Assembly (NCBI RefSeq): GCF_001584145.1
Contig: NZ_CP013232.1
Location: 4,154,001-4,218,000, forward strand
From: Collimonas fungivorans
GTDB lineage: Bacteria; Pseudomonadota; Gammaproteobacteria; Burkholderiales; Burkholderiaceae_D
Direction of reading: 5' to 3'
DNA length: 64,000 nucleotides
The notes below the pieces were generated by a model. The model saw nothing but the letters and a program-made list of their open reading frames with translations. It searched no databases and was not told the origin of the DNA. Positions 8,431 through 17,517 of this stretch are shown here, one piece after another (positions within the stretch are counted from its first letter, which is position 1; each line of letters opens with the position of its first letter). The translations under genes were made by a program, and so were the position numbers.

Positions 8431-11142
8431 TTAAAAGAACTGATAGTTGGCGCGGACGAAGAACGAACGGCCAATGGCGTCGCCATAACGGGAATCGTAA
8501 CCATACTGGAAGTTGTCGGTCACGTTGGAACCCGGTGGGTCTGTATTGAGCAGGTTCTTGATGCCGGCAGTCAAGGTCAGGTTCTTGATGCCGCTATAGC
8601 TGCCCGACAGGTTATAACGTGTGTAAGAGCCGACATGATGGTCTTTGTAGGCATCTACGACGTTAGGACCGTTCTGATCCTGGTAACCGGTTGTATAGAC
8701 CTGTTGCACTGCTGCACTCCATGGGCCTTGGCTCCAGTTGAGTGTAGCAGTATGGCGCCAGCGGAAAATCACGCCGCCGGCAGTACCTACACCGCCGCCG
8801 TAGACAGCCAGGTTGTTCAGGTATTGGCCGCCGATTTCGGATTGATAGTCGTACTGGGTGATGTAAGTGCCATCCAGCGACAGGCCGAAGTTACCCCATG
8901 CGGTCTTAGGCATGCGCCATGCAAAGCCAAGGTCGAAACCTTGTGTATGGACATTGCCCAAGTTGACGTTGGTGTTGAGGATATAGTTCAGCGAACCGTC
9001 CGGATTACGCACGTAGTCACCTGCGTACTTGACTGGGTCGTTGAAAATATCGGCTTCGGAAATCGTCGAGATCTGGTTCTTGATCTTGATGTTGAAGTAG
9101 TCGACCGAAGCAGTCACCGAAGGAATCGGCTCGATCACCATGCCCAGCGTGAAGGAATTCGATTTTTCCGGTTGCAGGTTCTTGTTGCCGCCTTGCAGCT
9201 TGAAGAATTGCTGGCCGCAATCGCGCGCTTCGACACCGCCCGCTGCAACAGTACCGCCTGGGCACAAGACTGGATCGTCGTATGCGCTGTTGGTGAATGT
9301 CTTCGAATTCGGATCATTCAGCTCATACAGGCTAGGAGCGCGGAAACCTGTGCTGTACGAAGTACGGAACATGATCTCTTTGGCAGGCTGGAAGCGGAAG
9401 CCAACCTTAGGGTTAAGCGTACCGCCGACGTCGCTGTACCTGTCGTAGCGTGCAGCTACCTGTGCTTCCAGGCTCTTCAGGATAGGGATGCTCAACTCGG
9501 TGAACAGCGCTTTCACGTTACGTGTGCCGGAAGACGACTGGGCATCTTGCGAACCAGTGCTGGAGTCCAGGTCGGCCAGTGCGTGGTCGACGTTGAAGTT
9601 TGCCTTTTCCTTGCGGAATTCGCCGCCGATCGCAAAACCTACCGCACCAGCTGGCAATTGGAACAGCTCGCGGCTAGCAGTGAAGTCGATCGATGTGGTT
9701 TGCGTACGCGCATCTTCATACGTACCGTACAGCTGGGCGCTGTTCATGAACGCGGTACCGGCTGCAGTTTGCGGGCCGAACGGATTCAAGGTGCCGTTCA
9801 GCAAGCCAACCTTGATCATGTCATTGTTCAAGTAGCCGCCAGCCAGGTTGTCTTCCGCCTTGCTAACCGAATAGGAAACGCCTGTCTTGTAGTCCCAGCC
9901 GAACTTCGTGCCTTCCAGGCTCAACAGCAAGCGGTCGGTGCTGTTCTTCGACTCGGTTACACGTTGACCGGCCGCTTCCGAGCGCCAGTTGAGCGACAAC
10001 GGGCCGCCGCTGGCAGTCGCGTTGGCAGGCGTGATGCCATTGCCAGGGTAGAACGGGCTGCTGTTGGTGATGTAATAGTCGCTGCTGGTGCCGCTGACAT
10101 CGCCGGCAAACACGTCGCCTGCGACATAGGTCTTGATCTTGCTTTGCGAGTGCAGGTATTCAATCGATGCGGTATTGTCCGCATCCAGCTTGAACGTACC
10201 CTTGCCCAGCAACGCGATTTCTTCGGTTTTCGGAATGATGCCGATATTTGCCTGGCTGTTGGTGCGGCAAATGCTACCCTTGTTGAACGCATATGGCGAC
10301 ACGGAACTGCAGTTGCCTGCATATGGATTGCCGCCGTTGCCGGAATTGATATCAGTGAAGTTGGCTGGGTAGGAATTGCCGCTGCTGGCGTTCAAGCCGA
10401 CATTCGGATTCTGGCCGCCCAGTTTAGAGAAATCGCGATCGCTGGCTTTCACGCCGTTCTGGGTGTGGTAATCGATCACGCCAAAGAAGTTGTAGCGATC
10501 CTTGTCCAGGTCGCCGATACCGCCCGACAGGTTGAAACGCTTCTCGGCGCCGCCTGCTTGCTGCGGCAGGATGCCTTCAGCGCTCAGGTTCAGGCCGGTA
10601 TAGGAACGTTTGGTGATGAAGTTGATCACGCCGCCGATGGCGTCGGTACCATAGATCGCGGAAGCACCGTCGCGCAGCACTTCAACGCGGTCCAGCGCGG
10701 CAATCGGGATCACGTTCAGGTCGACTGCAGAGCCGTCGAACGCGCTGTTGGCCAGACGGCGGCCGTTCAACAGCACCAGCGTCTTGTTGGAGCCCAGACC
10801 GCGCAAGTCAGCGGCTGCGCCAACGGTCTTGCCTGCGCCGACGTTGGATGAGGCATTGAATTGCGTCTGGTTGCCCGAAATATTGGACAGTACTTCAGCC
10901 GCTGTTGTCGATCCCATTTTGGTGAAATCGTCGGCCTTGATCACGGTGATCGGCGATACGCCTTCAGCCGCGAGCCGTTTAATCGATGAGCCAGTAATTT
11001 CGACCCGTTGCATTTGTTGTGGAGCATCGTCCGTCTTCGTCTCCTGCGCCTGCACTGAGTGGGCCAACAGACCTAGCCCCACAGCAACGCCGCCTGAAAA
11101 CATCAGTCGCAGCGAACGTGGCAATCCCCGTTCCTTCATCAT
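8431..11142 (-). CDS. TonB-dependent outer-membrane receptor
   Basis: A 903-residue outer-membrane transporter. A signal peptide ends V-Q-A before Q-E-T (about residue 32). A plug domain follows (about 50-170) with V-E-I-T-G-S-S-I-K-R and G-S-N-K-T-L-V-L-L-N-G-R-R, then a 22-strand barrel that ends in Y-Q-F-F with the C-terminal phenylalanine needed for barrel assembly. The ATG at 11142 has GGGAG eight bases upstream; a second ATG follows directly. It is divergent from the peptide-binding protein genes and next to tonB-exbBD, so I infer a peptide or peptide-like substrate. The sequence itself does not fix the substrate. Confidence 0.92.
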   Translation of the reverse strand: MMKERGLPRSLRLMFSGGVAVGLGLLAHSVQAQETKTDDAPQQMQRVEITGSSIKRLAAEGVSPITVIKADDFTKMGSTTAAEVLSNISGNQTQFNASSNVGAGKTVGAAADLRGLGSNKTLVLLNGRRLANSAFDGSAVDLNVIPIAALDRVEVLRDGASAIYGTDAIGGVINFITKRSYTGLNLSAEGILPQQAGGAEKRFNLSGGIGDLDKDRYNFFGVIDYHTQNGVKASDRDFSKLGGQNPNVGLNASSGNSYPANFTDINSGNGGNPYAGNCSSVSPYAFNKGSICRTNSQANIGIIPKTEEIALLGKGTFKLDADNTASIEYLHSQSKIKTYVAGDVFAGDVSGTSSDYYITNSSPFYPGNGITPANATASGGPLSLNWRSEAAGQRVTESKNSTDRLLLSLEGTKFGWDYKTGVSYSVSKAEDNLAGGYLNNDMIKVGLLNGTLNPFGPQTAAGTAFMNSAQLYGTYEDARTQTTSIDFTASRELFQLPAGAVGFAIGGEFRKEKANFNVDHALADLDSSTGSQDAQSSSGTRNVKALFTELSIPILKSLEAQVAARYDRYSDVGGTLNPKVGFRFQPAKEIMFRTSYSTGFRAPSLYELNDPNSKTFTNSAYDDPVLCPGGTVAAGGVEARDCGQQFFKLQGGNKNLQPEKSNSFTLGMVIEPIPSVTASVDYFNIKIKNQISTISEADIFNDPVKYAGDYVRNPDGSLNYILNTNVNLGNVHTQGFDLGFAWRMPKTAWGNFGLSLDGTYITQYDYQSEIGGQYLNNLAVYGGGVGTAGGVIFRWRHTATLNWSQGPWSAAVQQVYTTGYQDQNGPNVVDAYKDHHVGSYTRYNLSGSYSGIKNLTLTAGIKNLLNTDPPGSNVTDNFQYGYDSRYGDAIGRSFFVRANYQFF

Positions 11143-11597
11143 AACCAAACTCCCTATGGGTAAAAGTTAGAGTTGAAATTTAAGTTTTGTAGTAAATCTA
11201 AACACGATTTGTTAATCGCCTTCTGAGCGATGCGTCAAAAATCTTTTCACAACAACGACCAAAAAGCAGATTTTCTTTCGCGTGCAAAACCAGTACTGGC
11301 AGTTATTTTTCTGGACCCAATTTGTGATTGTTTGCCAGAAATATTTCCACCGACACCTACAAGCAAAAAACATGCCACATGATGTAATGCAGCTAAAATA
11401 GTGTATCCTAAAAAAAATAAAAGCTGCATTTAATTTGGTAACGCCGGCGATACTGTTGCTTATATACGCCAAATAACAAATACGCATATGGGTATAAGTA
11501 AAAATGCATAGGTCGATTTAACGGCGCAAACAAGCCATTTCTCATTAGAATACGGAACGATTAAATGCCCGTAGGGCAAGAAAAAAGAATTTGAACC
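11143..11597. promoter_or_regulatory. Divergent intergenic region between receptor and peptide-binding protein genes
   Basis: A 455 bp AT-rich region with no supported gene. It must carry the promoters of the receptor (minus) and of the first binding protein (plus). A small hairpin, TGCCC-GTA-GGGCA at 11566-11578, sits about 20 bases before the plus-strand ATG and could affect translation. I could not identify a specific regulator site. Confidence 0.5.
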
Positions 11598-13397
11598 ATG
11601 TGGAACTTTAAGCAATTCGACCGATCGTGCATTGCACCAATATTGCTCGTTTTTGGTATCGCAGGTGCAGCATTTCCAGTGCAAGCAGGCAATAATCCGG
11701 CAGATCCGTCCAAAGTGGTGCGTGTCGCATTGCAAGCCGCGGACGATGGCTTTGATCTGGTACGCACCTACAACGCCTACTCCAACTGGGTATCCGAAGC
11801 CATTTTCGAGCGTTTGCTGACCTACGACTACCTGGCGCGGCCAGCCAAGCTGGTGCCTGGAACCGCAGAGGCCATGCCGGAGGTAAGCGACGGTGGCAAG
11901 ACTTATGTTTTCCACGTCAAAAAAGGCATTTACTTCGCCCCCGACCCTGCCTTCAAAGGCGTGCGGCGCGAACTGACGGCAGAGGACTATGCCTATACCT
12001 TCAAGCGCTTCCTAGACCCCAAGAATCGCTCGCCATCCGCCAACGTCTTGCAGGGCAAGATCGTCGGCATGGACGAGCTGATCGCCAAGGCTGCCAAAAC
12101 CGGCCGCTTTGACTACGATGCGCCGATAGCCGGCCTGCAGACGCCCGACCGCTATACCTTGCAGATCAAGCTCAACGCGCCTGACTACAACTTCCTGTAC
12201 GTCATGGGGTTCAACGGCTTTGGCGCCCAGGCGCGCGAAGCCGTCGACGCCTACGGCGACCGGACGCCGGCGCACCCGGTTGGCACCGGCCCTTACATGC
12301 TGCAGGAATACGTCCCGCGCAGCAAAATCGTGCTGGTCGCCAATCCCGAATACCGCGGTTACACCTGGGATTTCAAATCGTCCGGCTCGGCCTGGGACGA
12401 TCAGCTGGTGCATGACATGAAGGGCAAGAAAATGCCGCAGGTCGGCCGTGTCGAAATCAATATCATCGAAGAAGAGCAGTCGCGCTGGCTGGCTTTCCAG
12501 GACAAACAGATCGATTTCGACTACCTGCCCCAGGCTGCGGCGCCGACTGTCCTCGACGGGAAAAAGCTCAAGCAATCTTTCGTCGATCAAGGCATTACCT
12601 TGGACACCGTGACCGAACCAGGCGTCGTCTACATCTTCATGAACTTCAGAGACCCTCTGATCGGCGGCGACAGCCTCGAGAAAAATGCCCTGAGACGCGC
12701 AATTGCCATGGTGTACAACGTCAAGGATGAAATCAGCCAGGCCCGTCTCGGCTTGGCGGTCAAAGCGGAAATGGCTATTCCCGAAGGCGTGATCGGCCAC
12801 GATCCGAACTACCGCAACAGCATTTCCTACGATCCGGCGCTGGCAAACAAATTGCTTGATCGCTTTGGTTACAAGCGCGGCGCCGACGGTTACCGCACCC
12901 TGCCCGACGGCAAGCCGCTGACTTTGAAAATCACGACTGAGTCGAGCGCAATCAATACTGTTTTTTCGGAGATATGGAAGCGCGGACTAGATAAAATCGG
13001 CATTCGCGTGGATTTTCCGGTGAGTAATTTTGCCGACAACCTGAAGGCCGCCACCGAATGCAAGCTGATGATGTGGAATGGCTCGTGGAATGCGGACTAC
13101 CCGGAAGGCGACAATTTCATGCAGCTGCTGTACGGCCCGAATGTGGGACAAGGCAACAACGGCTGCTACAGCTCGCCGGCCTATGACGCCCTGTATGTCA
13201 AAGCCCGGGCGACACCTCCCGGACCGGAGCGCAACCAGCTGTATATCGACATGAGCCGCCAGATGGAAGCCGATACCGCCTGGGTGCTGACAACCTCACG
13301 TTTGCGCAACTGGATGATACGGCCGTGGATCAAGGGCTTCAAGCGCCACCCTATCCTGCAGGCAGACTGGGAATACCTGGATGTTGAAAAACACTAG
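11598..13397 (+). CDS. Peptide ABC transporter substrate-binding protein 1 (SBP_bac_5)
   Basis: A 599-residue periplasmic binding protein of the OppA/DppA family. The signal peptide (about 1-31) ends V-Q-A before G-N-N-P-A-D; there is no lipobox, so it is soluble. Family features include K-K-G-I-Y-F and the D-Y-A-Y-T-F-K-R-F-L-D-P region near 125-140, then G-T-G-P-Y-M-L near 230. It is the first of three paralogous binding proteins and is very close to the second (blocks of near identity along its length), which indicates recent duplication. It probably feeds peptides to the downstream permeases. No strong ribosome-binding site precedes the ATG. Confidence 0.92.
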   Translation: MWNFKQFDRSCIAPILLVFGIAGAAFPVQAGNNPADPSKVVRVALQAADDGFDLVRTYNAYSNWVSEAIFERLLTYDYLARPAKLVPGTAEAMPEVSDGGKTYVFHVKKGIYFAPDPAFKGVRRELTAEDYAYTFKRFLDPKNRSPSANVLQGKIVGMDELIAKAAKTGRFDYDAPIAGLQTPDRYTLQIKLNAPDYNFLYVMGFNGFGAQAREAVDAYGDRTPAHPVGTGPYMLQEYVPRSKIVLVANPEYRGYTWDFKSSGSAWDDQLVHDMKGKKMPQVGRVEINIIEEEQSRWLAFQDKQIDFDYLPQAAAPTVLDGKKLKQSFVDQGITLDTVTEPGVVYIFMNFRDPLIGGDSLEKNALRRAIAMVYNVKDEISQARLGLAVKAEMAIPEGVIGHDPNYRNSISYDPALANKLLDRFGYKRGADGYRTLPDGKPLTLKITTESSAINTVFSEIWKRGLDKIGIRVDFPVSNFADNLKAATECKLMMWNGSWNADYPEGDNFMQLLYGPNVGQGNNGCYSSPAYDALYVKARATPPGPERNQLYIDMSRQMEADTAWVLTTSRLRNWMIRPWIKGFKRHPILQADWEYLDVEKH

Positions 13398-13746
13398 AAA
13401 AGCTGCAATTTTTGCAATAGTATCGATTTGCTTATCTATCTTGATCATCTATCTTTTTACGCCGGATTCTGTACTATGCCGCCTTGACCTCGAACGCGCG
13501 CAGACCGTCAGGCATAAAAACCAATGAAAACGAAGGAGACCATGAAATGAATGAATTCCAGCCTAGCGCCATAGGCTACGCAGTCCGGCTTTAACGGATT
13601 TTTAGTGGGAAACAGAAACTATTGATCGCCTATCTGCTTACCGGCAGAGAACTGCGATGTCATCGGAGATGACGCTGTTTTGTGATCAGGATAAGCCATC
13701 TTGATCGCGGACAGAAAATAACCACTTGCTCAAAAGGCATAAAAAA
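13398..13746 (+). promoter_or_regulatory. Leader region between binding proteins 1 and 2
   Basis: About 350 bp containing an AAGGAG (13533-13538), a 15-codon open frame at 13547-13594, a small palindrome GCCTA-n6-TAGGC (13561-13576) and a short TCCG/CGGA stem followed by five T (13584-13603). The layout resembles an attenuated leader, but the stems are short. The gap would allow binding protein 2 to be expressed from its own promoter. Confidence 0.4.
13547..13594 (+). CDS. Possible 15-residue leader peptide
   Basis: ATG at 13547 lies eight bases after GGAG and opens a frame for MNEFQPSAIGYAVRL, ending TAA. A two-codon frame (ATG AAA TGA) begins five bases earlier and overlaps it. The good ribosome-binding site and the hairpin at the stop codon are the only support; it could equally be chance. 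Confidence 0.3.
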   Translation: MNEFQPSAIGYAVRL

Positions 13747-15543
13747 ATGATCCGTAAAATGTCGAAATTCGTCCAGCTCAAACATCTGTTCATAGCGCCC
13801 ATGCTGGCGCTCGCTGCCGTCGCCGGCAGCGCCGAAGCCAACCCGGCCGATCCAACAAAAGTGATAAGAACCGCATTCGAAGCCGCAGACGATGGCTTCG
13901 ACATGGCGCGCACCCAGAATTTCTATTCCGGCTGGGTCAGCGAAGTCATCTTTGAACCCTTGGTCACCTATGATTACCTTGCGCGCCCGGCCAAGCTGGT
14001 GCCCAAGACAGTGGAAGCGATGCCGGAAATCAGCGAGGATGGCAAGACCTACACCTTCCACATCAAGAAGGGCATTTATTTCGCTCCCGACCCGGCTTTC
14101 AAAGGAGTACGGCGGGAATTGACCGCCGAAGACTACATTTACACGTTCAAGCGCGTGCTTGACCCGAAAAACCGCTCACCGTCCGCCAATTTCCTGGCAG
14201 GCAAGATTGCCGGCCTTGACGAATTGGCCGCACAAGCGCAGAAAACCGGCCATTTCAACTATGAAGCGCCGCTAGCCGGCTTGCAGGCGCCGGACCGCTA
14301 CACCCTCAAGGTCGTGCTCAACGCCAAGGACTACAACTTCCTGAACGTGGTCGCTTACAGCGCCTTTGGCGCCGTGGCGCATGAGGTGGTCGATGCCTAT
14401 GGCCAGCAAACCGGCCAACACCCGGTGGGGACCGGCGCCTACATGCTGGAGCAGTATGTCCCGCGCAGCAAAATCGTCCTCGTCGCCAACCCTGAGTTCC
14501 GCGGATATACCTGGGACTTCAAGCCCTCTGCCGACGCCATCGACAAACAGGTCATCAAGGACATGCAAGGCAAGAAAATGCCGCAGATCGGCAGGGTCGA
14601 GGTCAGCATCATCGAAGAAAACCAGTCGCGCTGGCTGGCGTTCCAGGGCAAGCAGATCGATTTCGACAAGATGCCCGATACCGCAGCGCTCAGCGTGCTG
14701 GACGGCGACAAACTCAAGCCCGCCTATGCCGAACAAGGCATTCAGCTGCAACGCGTAGTCGATACCGGGATTACTTACACTGTCCTGAACATGAAAGACC
14801 CCGTCATAGGCGGCTACAGCAACGAAAAGATTGCATTGCGGCGCGCCATAGCGATGGCATACAACAACAAGGAAGAAGCCTCTTTGTTGCGCAACGGCCA
14901 GGCCATGAAACTGGAAATGATCATTGCGCCAGGCGTCGGCGGCTATGATCCGTCGTACCGCACCAGCATCGATTACGATCCCGCGCTGGCCAATAAACTG
15001 CTCGATCATTTCGGCTACAAGCGCGGCGCCGATGGCTACCGCACCATGCCCGACGGCTCCCCGCTGCTGCTCAAGTACACCTCCAACCAGGGTGGAATCG
15101 GCCAGGAAATGTCCGAGCTCTGGAAACGCGGTCTGGACCTGATCGGCATCAAGACCAAATTCATCGTCAGCAATTTTGCCGATAACCTGAAAGCAGCGAC
15201 CTCATGCGAACTGATGATGTGGGGCGCGGCCTGGATGGCCGACTATCCGGAAGCAGAGAATTTCCTGCAATTGCTGTATGGGCCGAACTCCGGCCACGGC
15301 AACCACGGCTGCTACCAGTCCCCCACTTTCGACTCTCTCTACGCCAAGGCCATGGCCCTGCCGCTCGGCGCCGAACGCAACCAGATCTATCTGCAGATGA
15401 ACCGGCAGTTCGAGGCCGACACGGCCTGGGTCCTGAACACCACCCGTATCCGCAGCTGGCTGGTGCGGCCGTGGGTCAAGGGTTTCAAGAAGCATCCTAT
15501 CCTGCACACAGAGTGGCCGTACATCGATGTCGAAAAACACTAA
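13747..15543 (+). CDS. Peptide ABC transporter substrate-binding protein 2 (SBP_bac_5)
   Basis: A 598-residue OppA/DppA-type binding protein with a signal peptide ending A-E-A before N-P-A-D. I prefer the ATG at 13747, which follows AAAAGG; an in-frame TTG lies seven codons upstream. It shares long near-identical stretches with binding protein 1 (the Y-D-Y-L-A-R-P-A-K-L-V-P and G-I-Y-F-A-P-D-P-A-F-K-G-V-R-R-E-L blocks) but differs in the ligand-facing central part, so the pair may bind different peptides. It is followed after 100 bp by the third paralogue. Confidence 0.92.
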   Translation: MIRKMSKFVQLKHLFIAPMLALAAVAGSAEANPADPTKVIRTAFEAADDGFDMARTQNFYSGWVSEVIFEPLVTYDYLARPAKLVPKTVEAMPEISEDGKTYTFHIKKGIYFAPDPAFKGVRRELTAEDYIYTFKRVLDPKNRSPSANFLAGKIAGLDELAAQAQKTGHFNYEAPLAGLQAPDRYTLKVVLNAKDYNFLNVVAYSAFGAVAHEVVDAYGQQTGQHPVGTGAYMLEQYVPRSKIVLVANPEFRGYTWDFKPSADAIDKQVIKDMQGKKMPQIGRVEVSIIEENQSRWLAFQGKQIDFDKMPDTAALSVLDGDKLKPAYAEQGIQLQRVVDTGITYTVLNMKDPVIGGYSNEKIALRRAIAMAYNNKEEASLLRNGQAMKLEMIIAPGVGGYDPSYRTSIDYDPALANKLLDHFGYKRGADGYRTMPDGSPLLLKYTSNQGGIGQEMSELWKRGLDLIGIKTKFIVSNFADNLKAATSCELMMWGAAWMADYPEAENFLQLLYGPNSGHGNHGCYQSPTFDSLYAKAMALPLGAERNQIYLQMNRQFEADTAWVLNTTRIRSWLVRPWVKGFKKHPILHTEWPYIDVEKH

Positions 15544-15643
15544 TCCATCACTTATTCGGTAACAGACAATCCAGCTGCGGCAAACATCGCCCGCCGCAGC
15601 TCCAGTTTATTTAGCTAGAGACATTTAGAAGGAGACACATGGT

Positions 15644-17446
15644 ATGAACTCGCTTTGGTTACGCGGGATATTGGTTGCGTGTTTAGCGTGCGCCCTGCCG
15701 ATGCATGCATCGGCAGCGGCGGCGCCAACCTCGCCAGCTGATCCCGACAAGGTATTGCGCTTCGTCTTCGTGGCGCCGGAAACCGGCTTCGATCCGGCCG
15801 TGACGCGCGACTTGTATTCGCAACTGGTGAACCAGTCGGTATTTGAAACACTGTTCGCCTACGAATACCTGGCCCGTCCGGCCAAGCTGATGCCTTCGGC
15901 AGCGGCAGCCCTGCCGGAAGTCAGCGCCGACGGCATGACTTATACGATCCACCTGAAAAAAGGCATCTACTTTGCCGATGATCCGGTGTTCAACGGCAAG
16001 AAGCGCGAACTGACCATGGCCGATTTCGTCTATTCGTGGAAACGCCTGTTCGATCCGCAGCTGGCTTCACCGCAAACCTGGCTGCTGGAAGGCAAAGTAG
16101 TCGGCCTCGACGAAGTTGCCGCAACCGCCAAGAAAACCGGCCATTTCGACTACGACACCAATGTTCCCGGTTTCGAGCTGCTGGATCGCTATACCCTGCG
16201 CATCCACCTGAAACAACCCGATTTCAACCTCGGCATGATCCTGGCGCACCAGCCGACCAGCGCCGTGGCGCGTGAAGTAATCGAAAAGTACCGCGATGCC
16301 CAAGGCACCGTGATGGGGCATCCGGTCGGCACCGGTCCTTACATCCTGAGCCAATGGATACGCGGCTCACGCATGGTATTGACCGCCAGCCCGGACTACC
16401 GTGGTTACACCTGGGATTTCCAGCCAAGCACTGACCCTGGCGATGCCGCCATCGTGGCCCAGATGAAAGGCAAGCGCATGCCGCAGATCGGCCGCGTTGA
16501 AATCAGCGTGATGGTGGAAGACCAGTCGCGCCTGCTGGCGTTCGAAGGCGACGAAGTCGACATCACCGAATTGCAAGGCCCGCTGGCGCCGCAAGTCATG
16601 GCCGGCGGCAAGCTGAAACCGGAATTCGTCAAACGCGGCGTACAGCTGTCACGTATCGTCGACCCTGAAATCAGCTACTTCTACTGGAACATGAAAGACC
16701 CGGTACTGGGCGGCCTGAGCAAGGAAAAGATCGCACTCCGACGCGCCATCGCCATGGCGCACAACGTGCGCGAAGAAATCAAGGTGGTCTGGAACGACGA
16801 AGCAATCCCGCTGGAATACCCGATCCCGCCAGGCGTGGTCGGTCACGACCCTAGTTACAAGAGCAGCATCCAATACGAACCGGCCGTCGCCAATGCCCTG
16901 CTCGACAAGTTCGGCTACAAGATCGGCAGCGATGGCTACCGCACCCTGCCGGACGGCAAACCGCTGACGGTACGCTATTCCGCCCGCGCCGACTCGAACG
17001 GCCAGCAGCAGTCCGAAATGTGGAAAAAGACCTATGACACCATCCACATCCGCATGGTCGGCGACCTGAAAACCTTCCCTGACTTGCTCAAGGCAGAAAA
17101 AGAGTGCCAGCTGCAAACCCGCACTGCGCCATGGATCGCCGACTATCCTGACGGCGACAATTTCATGCAGCTGTTCTATGGACCGAATATCGGCCAGAAC
17201 AACAATGGCTGCACCAAGATTCCTGAATTCGACGTACTCTATGCTGCCTCGCAAAAGCTGCCGGACGGTCCCGAACGCGATCTGCTGTACCACAAGATGG
17301 CGCGCATCCTGGAAGTCTATTCACCATCGCGCATCGGTTATGCGCGCTACCGCAACATGATTGCGCAGCCACGGGTGATCGGCTACAAGAAGCATCCGGT
17401 GATGCCTACCGAATGGATGTACTACGACATCGACAAAACAAAATAA
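15644..17446 (+). CDS. Peptide ABC transporter substrate-binding protein 3 (SBP_bac_5)
   Basis: A 600-residue periplasmic peptide-binding protein with a signal peptide ending near A-S-A-A-A. It is the most divergent of the three paralogues but keeps the same domain order (K-K-G-I-Y-F-A-D-D near 107, G-T-G-P-Y-I-L near 225). AAGGAG lies nine bases before the ATG at 15644; a two-codon frame ATG GTA TGA overlaps the start and may modulate initiation. A GC hairpin follows the stop codon, before the M3 peptidase gene. Confidence 0.92.
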   Translation: MNSLWLRGILVACLACALPMHASAAAAPTSPADPDKVLRFVFVAPETGFDPAVTRDLYSQLVNQSVFETLFAYEYLARPAKLMPSAAAALPEVSADGMTYTIHLKKGIYFADDPVFNGKKRELTMADFVYSWKRLFDPQLASPQTWLLEGKVVGLDEVAATAKKTGHFDYDTNVPGFELLDRYTLRIHLKQPDFNLGMILAHQPTSAVAREVIEKYRDAQGTVMGHPVGTGPYILSQWIRGSRMVLTASPDYRGYTWDFQPSTDPGDAAIVAQMKGKRMPQIGRVEISVMVEDQSRLLAFEGDEVDITELQGPLAPQVMAGGKLKPEFVKRGVQLSRIVDPEISYFYWNMKDPVLGGLSKEKIALRRAIAMAHNVREEIKVVWNDEAIPLEYPIPPGVVGHDPSYKSSIQYEPAVANALLDKFGYKIGSDGYRTLPDGKPLTVRYSARADSNGQQQSEMWKKTYDTIHIRMVGDLKTFPDLLKAEKECQLQTRTAPWIADYPDGDNFMQLFYGPNIGQNNNGCTKIPEFDVLYAASQKLPDGPERDLLYHKMARILEVYSPSRIGYARYRNMIAQPRVIGYKKHPVMPTEWMYYDIDKTK

Positions 17447-17450
17447 AACC

Positions 17451-17482
17451 AGCGGACGGCGGCACGCCGCCCGCCCTTTTCC
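17451..17482 (+). terminator. Weak hairpin after binding protein 3
   Basis: GGCGG (17458-17462) pairs with CCGCC (17467-17471), with further partial pairing outside and a CTTTT run after it. It may partly end transcription between the binding-protein genes and the peptidase/permease genes, which would make binding proteins more abundant than the membrane parts. Confidence 0.45.
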
Positions 17483-17517
17483 CTATAACTTCACTCAATC
17501 CATATTTGAGGAAATGC

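Noticed and set aside
8635..10851. A 738-codon open frame antisense to the TonB-dependent receptor
   Set aside because: The receptor strand has clear domains and a signal peptide; the antisense frame has no recognisable motif and reflects GC-rich codon use.
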